The notes: generated from the letters alone by a model not told the origin. DNA of 64,000 bases from Norana najaformis (GCA_964023275.1 OZ029922.1:2479034-2543033), one strand, 5' to 3'. Numbered from the stretch's first letter, positions 30,023 through 41,227 are shown. Numbers and translations are program-made.

Positions 30023-30131
30023 CGATATCGTGCTCGTCCAAGTACGTGGATACATTGTGCTTTTGTAGATATCTGTCAATACTCCTCGCCCATTTTCTGT
30101 CCTTTGAACTGTGGCTCAAAAAAACCGCCAT
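30023..30131 (-). CDS. TIR first coding exon, copy E1a
   Basis: 109 nt, same borders. It reads M-A-V-F-L-S-H-S-S-K-D-R-K-W-A-R-S and ends Y-L-D-E-H-D-I. It is nearest to upstream cassette 2, which supplies a 5' splice site at 30415, 285 bp upstream. Confidence 0.7.
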
Positions 30132-30415
30132 CTATGACACATTACAAGTAATTCTGATTAAAGCCAAATTAGCCACCAATGACTCATTCTGAATCCAGGG
30201 CAGTACTCTCAAAGGCAGTCATAACAGTCCCAAATGTCAATACGGCCAACAACGGGTAAGCTGGTCTCCCTGCTATGCTATCCTCCGGAACGCGAGCGGA
30301 ATCTTACAGCAAAGCAAAAGGCAACCACACTTAAAATGCAACCTTTCAAAACTATTTCGTGATTTTACCGATCTTCTATCCTAATATTTCTTGGTCTAAA
30401 CCTTTGCTACCTTAC

Positions 30416-30620
30416 CTTCGCCGGTTTTATTCACATCAATTTTCATTTATATTTAACGTTTACCAGCTTATCCAAGGTTTTAAATACGAAATAATACCTA
30501 CCTTTACGTCTAACAAAAGCAGAACGATCCAAGAAACTCTTGCACTCCCCATGTGACCCCTTACTAAACTTTTCATTGGCCGAGAGCCCAGGTCACAGGA
30601 CCATTGATATATATCCAAAG
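30416..30620 (-). promoter_or_regulatory. Upstream cassette 2: possible promoter and 5' UTR exon
   Basis: Near-identical to 27646-27860, with the same TATA-like and CCAAT stretches and the CGAAG|GTAAGG donor. The spacing to its E1 copy is the same. Confidence 0.4.
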
Positions 30621-30639
30621 ATTATCAACCATAAATTAC

Positions 30640-30958
30640 CGTAATTAATCGTAATCTCGAGATTTCCACAGCGTCTTACAAAAGCTAAGTCGCGGGAACT
30701 AGCATATTTACAAGCGCTTAGTCAAAACAAAATCGATAGGCAAAAGGGTTCGGTTCCAGGTCAAGATCCAGAAGCCAAGCAGTCAGACTGTCGGAAGGCT
30801 ACGGTGCATGGTGTTTGAAACTGAAGGGAGAAGAGAGGTAAGGAAAAGAGGAAGGCTCAGAATAAGATGTCTGGAAATGTGTCCAGTTTTGAGTGAAAGA
30901 CCAGAGCAGAAGAGGGTTGAGAGGACTGAAGTGTGTTGTAGGTAAGGGATTAACGTCT
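30640..30958 (-). mobile_element. CR1/L2 family A, 3' end
   Basis: Same junction with the TIR upstream block as the copy at 27862 (ACCGTAATTAATCGTAATC), but with the middle deleted after CAGAAGAGGGTTGAGAGG. It is a shared ancestral insertion. Confidence 0.7.
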
Positions 30959-31014
30959 GGAAATTGCAGAACGCCAGCATAAAAAACTCCTAGAAATTCT
31001 TGCGCACATCACGC

Positions 31015-31265
31015 GCATGTGCGTGACCCTTTACTAAACTCTTCATTAGTCCAGCGCTCAGGTCACATGACCAATGATATATATGCACCGGACCCCTACC
31101 ACAGATTATATTATAGGCCTACGTAGAGTAGAAATCAAAACCCCGAATCAGAGCGTAAGCATAGTGCAACTAAAGCTCCCAGCGAGTGGCCCCCGGTACA
31201 TTGCATTAATAAAAACACTTGTGACGGAGGGATGAATTTCACATTTCGAGCTGCAGAGTTTCCTC
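31015..31265. repeat. Third, partial TIR cassette edge
   Basis: 31021-31085 resembles the outer part of the two upstream cassettes (CCTTTACTAAACTCTTCATT, ACCAATGATATATAT). 31130-31265 matches the flank at 28860-29060. No E1 exon is attached, so at least one further duplication with loss is implied. Confidence 0.5.
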
Positions 31266-31419
31266 CTACGTTTCTATGATCTGGGGGACTGTCTAGATTG
31301 GGCGGCCTCGTCAGATGACTGTGCAGGAGGATCGCAAGAAAGCTTCTCAAATAATGGCTGCAACGAAACCTAGTTGCTGCCAGGAAATTGGAAAAATGGA
31401 AACCTACCAAGCGGAAGAG

Positions 31420-32575
31420 GTAAGTCCTATTCGCACATCTTGTCCAATCACTGTTGAACTGCTCAGATCATTATTATTGGTGTAATCGGGCCATTATTTC
31501 GGACTCATTCGAACATTTTATTCGACTTATAGAACCTATGATTCCTCGCTCAGCCGTTGGACGTATGGCGTGTTAACAGACTGCTTACTTACTGCTTTAC
31601 TTAAATACTTTTTAACCATATTTATAAATTGAACATACCGATTCATAGTTATTGGATTAATCGTTTATTATGACTGAACTGATAACCACAGGCGTAAACT
31701 CCTATAACGAAAATATAGGCCTTTGTAGGGCCTATAGATTTGAAGCCCCCAATAACGTAGAATCATTTTAGAAAAAGCAAGCCTTCAGACAAAATGACTC
31801 ACAACTACTATTGTGCATGTAGAATTTAATTTCTATTGAATACGGTTAATATTATTGTAGACTTAAAATGAGTAATAATACGGTAACTCGTTTCCATTAC
31901 TTCGCCTGGTAGTTGCTTTAATATTTTTAACAGAAGCTCGTGGTTTGATGTAAATGTGATGTGATGTTAAGTAGGCCCTATCCGTGTCAGATACGCCCCG
32001 AAGCATAGATGTCATCCAGCTTCTTCAACATGTTTTGTCAATTAGCGCGCAGCCTCTAATCGCTAGCAACTGGGAACTTATGCTCCATGACGCGATGACG
32101 TAGAATGGAAACATGGCGAACTAGCGAGCCAGGGTGTGCCCGCGAAACGTCTGGACTCGATATAAGAATATCTCAAGAATGTCAGCGAATATGAAGAACT
32201 TCTGCCTTATTCGCAGGATAGTCTAGCTGTCTTACTGGAAATTCGTTTGGTGTTAAACGTCATAGTTTGCATGGAGTCGAGTCGAAACATTCCAAATATC
32301 ATACACAAAAACTGATTTTCCAAAAACTGAGTTTCCACGCAAATGTTTTCGATTACAGAGATGGACTGCAATCAACGCAAGGCATATAGGCCTAAGCAGA
32401 ACAGAGCCTGGACGTCATGATATATTGTGAGATGTACAAAAAACTGGGCTGAACAAAGACTGCAGAATTGCCGCAAGCTTTGCTATTCTCAAATTCGATT
32501 CGATAAATCTCGACTGTTGACCTGATCTTTTAGCTTGAAGTCCTTGGACTTGGAAACGATATTCGATCTGCGGCA
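31420..32575. other. Upstream region of the SLC35F-like gene
   Basis: No coding exon recognised. At 32085-32115 the sequence ATGACGCGATGACGTAG holds two TGACG half-sites (CREB/ATF-type), followed by AACATGGCGAAC (YY1-like). Being 480 bp upstream of the proposed start, it is a candidate promoter area. Confidence 0.3.
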
Positions 32576-32580
32576 CAGAA

Positions 32581-35500
32581 ATGAATCGCTCGAAAACTTT
32601 GACCGCTAATTCGCTGTTGTCACCTATGCCAGGTATGCACCTTGTGATTGGAGAACATCATATCACCATCGGCTGAGTAGCCTGAACATCGCGGAAATGG
32701 GTAGCTTTACCCCCAAATGTTCTTTAAACATTAACTCTCCACCTTAGGTAGTAATTATCTTTAAAGAATGAAAATTAGCCTAAGAGCAGAAAATGATTGA
32801 TCTCTAAAAAAATCAGGCCACGTCCCAGGTTTCACAGCTATCTGATAATGCAATTCTAAATGCAATGGGAAAATGGCGCTGTACACAGATGGAAAGACGA
32901 TGCTTATCCTAATAAATGTTACAGTCCGACTCTCTTAAGATAAGAGAGTCGGATAAGCATCGATAAGCAACTATCAACAACGGGCGATGATTCGACTCGG
33001 AAATTTTCGCATATAATTTGAGATCTTGTAAACAATATTTAGGCTAGTAATTTGAGGCTTAAATAATCGTAGAATTATTTATTTGAATCTGACGTTTTGT
33101 GTTTTAAAGTCGTTCAAGTCCTGTCTTGTTTCGTTTAAGTTTCATTGGGAACGCCCATCCTATCGTCTGCCTCAACCCCGCTCCCTCCATCAGTCACACC
33201 GAGTATCCAGCAGGCGAAGGCACCGGCGCCGGGGAGCTGCCTGCGCCTGACCGATCACCAGCGGCGCGTCCTTCTAGGTCCCATCGTCACCGTGGTTGCC
33301 TCGCTACTCCTCGTAACGATGACGCAATGCTTCCGTCAGACGGCGTCATCGCCTCGTTTCCATGCTCCGTTCTTCGCCGTCTACTTCACGTCCATCTGGA
33401 CGACCGCCATTTTCCCTTGTCGTCTGCTGGTCAAGTTTACGCGAGTTCGGGGTCGACTGCCGCTGAAGGAGACCTTCAGGTATCGACGACTAGGTCGTGA
33501 TAATTTAAGCGAGGAGTTAAGGGTTTAACCCATCCGGAAAATTTTCAGATTTTACCCCAAGTGAGAAATAGAAAATGTCACCAAATAAAAAACGGAATGT
33601 AGGAAAACATCAGCAAAAATAAAGGCAAGTAAATCGGTCATAACGAACAGGAAAAAGGTCATCTAAAAACCGAGGCCTAAAATGGGCCTTAAAACCCAGC
33701 CAGGTGAATCTACCCAACTCCCTCCGAACCTGCTCCGTGTAATACGTCCTGGATTTAGTTGAACTGGATTGGGTTGGATTGCGATGAACTGGATTGGATT
33801 GGGTTTATCAGAATTGATTGGTTTTGGTCGGGTTGGATTGGGTTAGACCAGACTGGATAAGATTGGGTTGGTTTGGTTGGGTTGGACTCAGTGGCGGTTC
33901 CAGGATTGCTTGCGTGGAGGGGCAAGAGCATTTCCAAAAGGGCGCCACATTCTGGCAGTCTACCATGCACTGGTCTGGTCTGAGTGGTGCCGGCATATAA
34001 CCAAGAGGAGCGCAGGGGGCGAACCGCCCCCACGTCTATAGCTAAATCCGCCAGGTATTAGACTGCGTTGGGTTGAGTTGGACTGTGCAGGACTGAGCTG
34101 CTTTGAGTTGGGTAGGACTGAATTGGATTGGGTTGGATAGGATTGGGTTGGACTGGGTTGGATTAGAATAAATAAAATGTTATTGTAATACAGGGAGAGT
34201 TTCCACGAATATGATGAGCAGGGTCTACCTGCGACCGTGTTCAAGGTGGCATCGAAGTGCGCTGGGTTCTGTTTGCTGTGGACAGTCACCAACTATCTGT
34301 ACATCCGTGCCCTCGACTACATCTCTCTCGTCGACTGCTGCTCCCTCGGCTCAGTTCATTCCAACTTCGTCTACCCACTGTCCTGGATCATCCTCAGGAA
34401 AAACTTCGTTCCCATCAGGGTATGTTTTGTGGTGAAAGATCTATGTGCACGAATGAAATTCATGGGGAATGCATCTTTTACAATGCGTGATAGTTTGAAA
34501 CAGTAAATAGACGAATAATGATCTTGACGACCTAATATCAAGACCTATGACCTTGACAGCTTGATCTATGATCATGACCTATGACCTTGATCTCTTGAGC
34601 TTGACCTATGATCAAGATCGAAATGTAAAGTATACATTTGTTCATTGGCGTATGATATGTACCACTAGGTGAAAGAGCTATGGGAAAACGCAAAACGTAT
34701 GGGGGCAATTGGACATTATTGGGAGATTAATGGCCATTATTGGTTATGAATGGGAGATTAATGAAGGTTAATGGTCATTATTGGTCATTTATGTTATGGA
34801 AGATTAATGGCCATTATTGGTCATTAATGAGGCATTAATGGCCATTTTCGGTCGTAAATTGGAGATTGTCAAATGGGTCAATATTGTCACATTAACGGGC
34901 ATTATTGGTCATTAATCGGATATTATTGGTCATTATTGGTCATTAATGAAAGATTGTCGGTCATTATTGGTCGTTAATGGGAGATAGTCTGAAATAATGG
35001 GTGACGAAATAGTTCCCCTTCACCCGTTCCGCTGGCTAAGATAGCGTTTGTTGATTTCTAGATAATCGCCCTGATTCTAGCCATGGCTGGAGTCATCCTC
35101 GTGCTACACTCTGACGTCATATTCGGCTCCAGAGGGATGCTGGGAGCTGTGATGGCCGTCTCATCGACTTTCTGTGCCGCTACTTACAAGGTATCGTAAT
35201 CGTAATCGTAAACTCGAGATTTCTACAGCGCCCTACGAAAGCTAAGTCGCGGGAACCAGCTATTCCACAGGCGCTCAGTCAAAACAAAATCGATAGGGAG
35301 GAAGGGTTCGGCTCCAGGTCAAGATCCAAGAGTCAGTCGGGCAGGCAGACAGTCAAAGAATATGGTGGATGATGTTTGGAATTCAACCACAAATTGAGAT
35401 AAGGGGAAGAAGAGGAATCAGGATAGGATCTGCGGAAGAGGAGTGTTTTCAGTTTTGAATGGAAGACCTGCGCAGATATTGCAAGGGGTGAAGTGATGAC

Positions 35501-38500
35501 GAGTTTCGTATGATGGAATCGTCAATGCACGATAGCCTAGCGGTTGCCATGCCAGACCGTCAGTCGAGAAGTCGCGGGTTTATATACCGCCAGCAAAAAA
35601 TGTATTTCAAGGTTTCTGTCTTCCTAGCGAACTTGTATATGAAACGAGAACACTGACCGCACACAGACAGAAGATCTTGTTGCGAAGGACGAGGATTTCC
35701 CACCAGCCCCTATGAACCGAGGCTAAGAAATTGAAGTCGCCAACACTTCCTCGTGGCTAGTCCTCGGATTTAGATTGAGCCATACGTGCATACATCAACG
35801 CAATACCCGATTCATTCGCTAGGCGGCGTATCTTTATAACTAAAACGATCGATAGAAGATCATGTGAAGACATGATTTTTATGTATGTATGTATACAATG
35901 TATGTATGCATGCATGTGCGTATATATATATGCATACATCCGTTCATGTATGTATATATGTATGTCTATGTATGAGTGATATGTATGTATCGTAACCGTA
36001 ACTGAACACTTATATAGCGCCCTTTCATATACCTATCGAAGTCGCTCATCGTAAGCCTAATTTGCAAGTGACAGCAACAAGGACATCCGTAGTGTCTAAG
36101 TGATGTTAAAGTTTATTATGAGCTGCAACAAGTATGCAAAGAATGCTCAAAGTCGCCATCGGTGGGCTCTCGCAGCCACATAGAACATGGAGCACATGCT
36201 GGGCCATTGCCAGATTTAACACTTTATCGGCTGCTGTCTTTAAATCCCGGACAGGCTTGTTGCTTATTTTAAAGCTTTTACGTTGAATCGCGACTTTTAA
36301 AATTTAATCATCATTATGTATGTATAGACATATACCGTATAAAAAAATTAAAATTTGCATTGGATTGCATTGCATTGTATTGCATTATACTAAAAGAAAT
36401 GCATATTTTTTTCTTCTGTTTTTAAATAGTGTTTAAGGTAGGCATGCAGTCCTCAGCTACGTCCGCGTAAGGTAAAAGAGTTGGACGCGGACGTCGTTGA
36501 GGACCCCACTCCTGTATGGAGTCAGTTCAGCAGGTTTGAATCCGCAATCGTTGGACTGCAAACTTACGGAATAGATCACCACGCCGCACACAGTGATGAT
36601 ATAATATGTATTAATCTGGATACGTTTCCAATTGTTTCACTCCAGGTTGTCTTTCGCCAGATATTCGGAGATATCACAACCGATCAGATGTCGCTATCGA
36701 TCTCTTTTATCGGTCAGTCAAGAAAATTATATATATATATCATTAAAAATATGTCATATTCCAGTTTTTATACACGATTCTTCCATTCAGAGCATTTATA
36801 TAGCGTTCCTATGTCCAAAGGCGCTGCCAGCCCTGCCGGGCGAAAGAGAATTTTTAAGCGTTTGTGAAATGTTTAGGTAGCATGTCTGGCCAGAAAGACA
36901 TGCAGATAGAGGGGAAGCCGTTTCAGGTAACCATTGAAAAGAACCGTCATTGCATTGTTGAAGTGCGTGCAATAGGAACAAAATGTTCACCTCGGGTCGT
37001 GAGGTGAAGATTTCTGTGGCTAGACAAACTCCATAGGGCAGTGACGCTCAACACACCTCATACTATATCAGAGGAAGATCCGTGTGTAGCGGAAGACGCC
37101 TCCCTTCTGTAGTCCACCGTTTATAATATTTCTATGATGGAGCCTTCAGTGAAGTTTGTAATTTGTAATCCAGTGATCTGATCAAATCAACTCAGACCAG
37201 ATCAAATCAAATCATGTGTGGTATTATTCCGCTTAAGAAACAAACGGGTCAATAGTAAAACGCTGACAAATTGACTTATTGACTCTGTGGAGCTACCAGT
37301 AGATTAAGTATACACAATTTATTCGCATTTTATGGCATTTACTGCTTGTTCACTGTCGTTACACGAAGTCCGCTCTGCAGGCTCAAACCCGCAATCATTG
37401 GATTATAGACCAACGTGCCGCATACTAACTGCGCTGTGTCACTGACTCAGTATACTAATAGACTCTATGCTAACCGTCACTTACTCAGTATACTAACAGA
37501 CTCAGTATACTAACAGGCTCTATATGCTGTGTCAATGACTCAGTATTCCAACAGACTCATCAAACTAGCAGACTCTGTAAGTGTTAACTGTATACCAGTC
37601 AGCTCAGTACAGTTGGTCGTTTTCGGTTTCATCATCTGGTCTTTTTTATCGAAAGTGTTTGTCTTGTTCCAGGTCTGATTCACCTGTTGACGATGTGGAT
37701 ACCTGTGGTTCTACTCTACCTGGCGTCAGTAGAATCGATTCACCTGGATGCCATTCCATGGCTCCATCTCTTCGGCGCCGCAACCTTTTCCATCGGTACG
37801 CGCTCATTTATTTCGATTACGCAGCTAAGACGGACGGATGGACGGACCCATGTGTACAAACAGCCAGACATACAAGTAGACAGAGAAGATAGAAAGACAG
37901 ACCGGCAGACAAGCACGAAAGAAAGCCAGAAAGACAGGCAGTTTGAGATACAGGTAGATAAAAATACAGGAGACAGACATAAAGACACAGGCAGGTAGGT
38001 AGAAATACAAAAGACAGGCATGCTGACAGAAAGACATCAGGAAAGACAGACAGACAGACAGACAGAAAGGCAGACAGGCAGACATGAGCTCAGACCGACA
38101 GGTAGGCAGACACAGAGGGATGGCTGACAGCCTGGGTGATTGACTCGCTACCTGAATGACAGACCAAATGACCGACCAGCAATTTTTAACACAGACTACA
38201 ATAGTTGACTGACTTACTTGCTTTTCATGGCAGCTTTCAATTGTCTACTGACATTTGGTATCGCTCTCACGTATCCTGTCTTTCTTCACGCTTCATTTCT
38301 CCTCGCCATGCCATTCTCGATCGGTATGTATCCATTCTTCATCGGTATGTATCTGCATATATATCGACAAGTATATCGCTAAGTAAGTCGGTAAGTATAT
38401 CGGTAATAATATTGGTAAATATATCGGGAAGTATTGGTAAGGAAGTCGGCGAGTAGATTGCTTTGTATTGTTAAGTATGTTATTAATAACGAGGTTAAGT

Positions 38501-39159
38501 TGACAATTATATGGGTAGGTCAGTATCATTACATATATAATGGTAAAAAAGTATCGGTAAGGAAGTACTGGTAAGGAAGTATTGGCACGTCATTGGTAAG
38601 TAAGTACATATGTAAGAAAGTGTGGGTGTTTAAGTCTGTAAGTATCGGTAAGTATATCGGTAAGTAAGTACATCGGTAAGTATCTTTAAGAATGTAAGAA
38701 TATGGGAAAGGAAGTACCGGTGAGTAAGTCTATCCGTCAGGAAATGTCAGTAAGTATATCAGTTAGAGTATTGGTGAGTAAGTATATCAGCAAAGAAGTA
38801 TTGGTAAGTATATCAGTAAAGGAGTATTAGTGAGTACGTATGCCAGTAAAGAAGTATCAATGAGTGTTTAGTCGTATCCGTGTTTAGTTGCAGTGATGGT
38901 GAGGAGCGGCAGTGATAGGGACAGACTGGAGATTGGTGGAATGCAGCTGGCCGCCTATGTCTTGTTCGTCGTTGCTTTCGTCCTGAACCTACTTCCAGAC
39001 AAGATCCAGGACTTCATCAGCAACATCATCCACTTCCGACTGGACTCCAAGGATTCCGCCTCCCCCACGATGACCATCACTGACCACACGACCAACGCAT
39101 CCACTCCACGCTCCGTTATTCGCATCTCACCAGCCACACCGAGTCCCAACAACGCTTAG
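32581..39159 (+). CDS. SLC35F3/F4-like transporter, eight exons
   Basis: Exons: 32581-32632, 33140-33479, 34194-34419, 35062-35190, 36646-36712, 37673-37795, 38234-38323, 38894-39159. All introns are GT-AG and the phases (1, 2, 0, 0, 1, 1, 1) fit, giving about 430 residues, close to human SLC35F3. Exon 2 holds TM1 and TM2; exon 3 has L-L-W-T-V-T-N-Y-L-Y and L-S-W-I-I-L-R-K-N-F, diagnostic for the F3/F4 branch; exon 4 is I-I-A-L-I-L-A-M-A-G-V-I-L-V; exons 5-7 carry F-R-Q-I-F-G and A-L-T-Y-P-V-F; exon 8 has the last helix ending L-N-L-L-P-D and a Ser/Thr/Pro-rich cytosolic tail. The protein should be a multi-pass membrane carrier of the drug/metabolite transporter superfamily; SLC35F3 has been linked to thiamine uptake. 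Exon 1 is the least certain: it rests on a Met start, a CAG|GTATGC donor and phase. In exon 3 the family's D-V-S-A-L-F segment reads D-C-C-S-L-G. Confidence 0.85.
32898..32962. repeat. Nested inverted repeat in intron 1
   Basis: An inner perfect 12-bp hairpin (CCGACTCTCTTA / TAAGAGAGTCGG, 3-bp loop) is followed at once by the complement of an outer arm (CGATGCTTATCC at 32898 / GGATAAGCATCG at 32951), sharing GG. Confidence 0.85.
33755..34170. repeat. GGATTGGGTTGGATTG minisatellite
   Basis: G/T-rich array in SLC35F intron 2, interrupted by a MITE at 33889-34055 and ending about 25 bp before exon 3. Confidence 0.85.
33889..34055 (+). mobile_element. MITE with CAGTGGCGG terminus
   Basis: Starts CAGTGGCGGTTCCAGG and ends GCTAAATCCGCCA, giving TGGCGG inverted ends. 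An internal GGGGGCGAACCGCCCCC is palindromic. A second copy in reverse lies at 57360-57535. Confidence 0.65.
34515..34625. repeat. GACCTTGA/GACCTATGATC minisatellite
   Basis: Short array in SLC35F intron 3. Confidence 0.7.
34690..34990. repeat. TTATTGGTCATTAATGG minisatellite
   Basis: About 300 bp of ATTGGTCATTAATGGGAGA-type units in SLC35F intron 3, ending about 70 bp before exon 4. Confidence 0.9.
35194..35500 (-). mobile_element. CR1/L2 family A, 3' end
   Basis: Starts 3-4 bp after the exon 4 donor with ATCGTAATCGTAAACTCGAG, then TCAAAACAAAATCGATAGG and, at the far end, the F-S-x-Q-N/K-L-K-T region. The tail abuts the splice donor. Confidence 0.75.
35515..35750 (+). repeat. tRNA-like SINE (family S3-like)
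   Basis: GATAGCCTAGCGGTTGCCATG (A box) and GCGGGTTTATATACC (B box), followed by a body of about 180 bp without recognised coding. Confidence 0.55.
35878..35995. repeat. ATGT tetranucleotide array
   Basis: Interrupted ATGT/ATAT repeats, followed by ACTTATATAGCGCCC, the shared end motif in reverse. Confidence 0.85.
36495..36605 (-). repeat. tRNA-SINE S2 fragment
   Basis: GGTTTGAATCCGCAATCGTTGG is the inverted B box and arm; it pairs with similar text at 37380. Confidence 0.5.
37355..37440 (-). repeat. tRNA-SINE S2 fragment
   Basis: CGTTACACGAAGTCCGCTCTG then GGCTCAAACCCGCAATCATTG, closely like 62985-63050. Confidence 0.6.
37435..37580. repeat. CTCAGTATACTAACAGA minisatellite
   Basis: Short array in the SLC35F intron before exon 6. 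Confidence 0.75.
37850..38115. repeat. Degenerate GACA/AGACAGG tract
   Basis: Follows exon 6 by about 55 bp and fills most of the intron. Confidence 0.85.
38330..38875. repeat. GTAAGTATATCG tandem repeat
   Basis: Fills the intron between exons 7 and 8 with GGTAAGTA / TATCGGTAAGTA units. Each unit contains a near-ideal 5' splice site on the sense strand. Confidence 0.9.
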
Positions 39160-39660
39160 CTGACCCACACGATTCAATGTAAGACGATGCACATATAACA
39201 TACAAACATATAAATAACATACGACCCATAAGATTCAATGTAATATAAAGCACATATAACGTATGACCCACACGATTCAATGTAACACGAAGCACATAAC
39301 ATATAAACATAGAAGTAACATATGGCCCAAAAGAGTCAATGTAACATGAAGCACATATAGCATATAAACATAGAAATAGCATATGACCCTCACAATTCTA
39401 TGTAACATGAAGCACATGTAACATATAAACATAGAAGTAACATATGACCCAAAAGAGTCAATGTAATATGAAGCCCATATAACATATGACCCATACGATT
39501 CCATACGATTCACGAAACACACATAGCATATAAAAATAGAAATAACATATGACCCACACGATTCAATGTAATATGAAGCACATATAACATATGACCCACA
39601 CGATTCAATGTAACATGAAGCCCATATAACATACGAACATATAAATGACACATGACCATT
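39160..39660. repeat. CACGATTCAATGTAACATGAAG minisatellite
   Basis: Starts directly after the SLC35F stop codon. Units of about 60 bp contain ACATATAAACATAG and ATGACCCACACGATTC, so the 3' UTR would lie in the repeat. Confidence 0.85.
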
Positions 39661-39664
39661 TTCT

Positions 39665-41220
39665 TCTCATAACGAAACCCTTACGAAACAGAGCAGTACA
39701 GTCTACTGTCTTCGGGCAAGGATTCGAATTTTCTCGTTCAGTGGTTTACACTCGACATCGACCGCTTCTGCTACGATTTTCTGCACAGTTTGTTTCGTTG
39801 TTGACATGAACCTAAAGAACACCTGTTCGATGAGGCGCGAAACAAGAAGACATGGTGGGGTTTAGGTATTGGACCCATCTTGTATACACCCACCATTACC
39901 GACAAAACCAATCAAAAGCAATGAATCGGAGTGAATGATGGATTGACTGACTTGCTAGTTACTCGTGCTGTTTGTTCATTAGGCATAATTATATTGGTGC
40001 ATTAGTTTGCATATTTATAGCTAACAGTTGTCATGGCATTTATTAAGCTTTATAGTTTCTCGGCCTTCCACAATTGCATTGAATTTTTCTTTATGTTGCG
40101 CACGTTTTTACAATTTCTTTGGTTTATAGCACCACCTCTTTAACTATGGACAATTCGTTTCAACCTGTCTTTTCATATGTAAGTTTTAACGTTCAATCCG
40201 CTTTTAACGCATCTTTAAATTCCTTCATTGTTTCTACGATCCACTCAGCTCTCGCTTGTAACTCTGCGGACTAACTCATTGAAAACTGAGCAGGGTCGAG
40301 GCCATACGGTCGTAATAGAAAAACGTGTACATTTACAGTTTTAGATTTTATCTTGGTGTTTCGGTCATGCTAAAAAAAGACGAAGGAATTCAATCAAGAA
40401 GCCATCGCCATGAATTATAACATTTTCAGTAAGGAATTCAGTGGCGAGCTTCATTTGCAATTCATTTGACCGATGGAAATGAATACATGAGACCACGAAT
40501 TTCGTTCTCGTTTTGTCATCGTTTATCATGGACGCCGAATGTATCAAATACCATTAGGATATTATTGTCTTCTAATTTTAAGTTTCCTCAGTCCTCTGTG
40601 GGATTGGACATGACTCTGCAATGGATGCTAGAGACAGCAAATCCGTTGTCTCTTTCCTTCTAGCTGTCTTCGTTTGTGTCCTTCTTCCTTCCTTTCTTAG
40701 TTTGTTTATAGGTCCTTCTGTCCAGTTCTGTATCTCTTTCTCTCTTTTTCTTTCCTTCTAGCTCTCTGTTCTCATTATTGTCTCACTGTTGTCTCTGCGT
40801 ATCTGCATCAATGTTTCTCTGTATCTCTGGCTGTCTGTCTCCGTCTTCGAATATGAAAACGCGCGGATATATCCCTTTTTTGTCAAGTCCTTGCCCGCCT
40901 CCCTTCCTCCCTTCCTCCCTCCTTTCTGTCCCCGACTGAATTCAATGGTCGCCATGGATATAAAACTGGAACATTTGCGGTCATTTCTGATCAGGAACAG
41001 AGCCCATAGTCGCTCGCGGCCGAGTTTAACATGTCCACTTCATAACTGCAGGTCAGCAGGAAGGACAATTTCGACTGGAGATTGCTAGATAGACTGCCAG
41101 CGGACAGAAGATGCTGCTAGTGGTATTCAACGACTCTTGATGACTCCAGCTGCGACTCTTCCCTTGGCTTTCTTTAATGGCCTGCGCTTTTATGAACAGC
41201 GAACGAGGCAAAGCCAAAAA
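39665..41220. other. Non-coding DNA
   Basis: No supported exon. Includes pyrimidine-rich TTCCTTCCTTCT stretches near 40650-40930. Confidence 0.5.
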
Positions 41221-41227
41221 CTGCCTG

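Larger units (their letters stand above)
23211..31265 (-). other. TIR-domain gene cluster, multi-exon locus
   Basis: On the minus strand the order is: upstream flank (31.26-31.0 kb), cassette 2 (30.6-29.06 kb), cassette 1 (27.85-25.5 kb), then single exons E2, E3, E4 and E5 (25.34-23.2 kb). Each cassette has an upstream block with a 5' splice donor, one or more 109-nt E1 exons and a decayed E3-like piece. Family A LINE tails sit at the same junction upstream of both cassettes, so that insertion predates the cassette duplication. TIR domains act in immune signalling, and some cleave NAD. It may be one gene with alternative first exons or several partly dead copies. Confidence 0.7.

Noticed and set aside
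30359-30556. 65-codon plus-strand frame
   Set aside because: It lies antisense to the TIR upstream cassette and is disrupted in the sister cassette.
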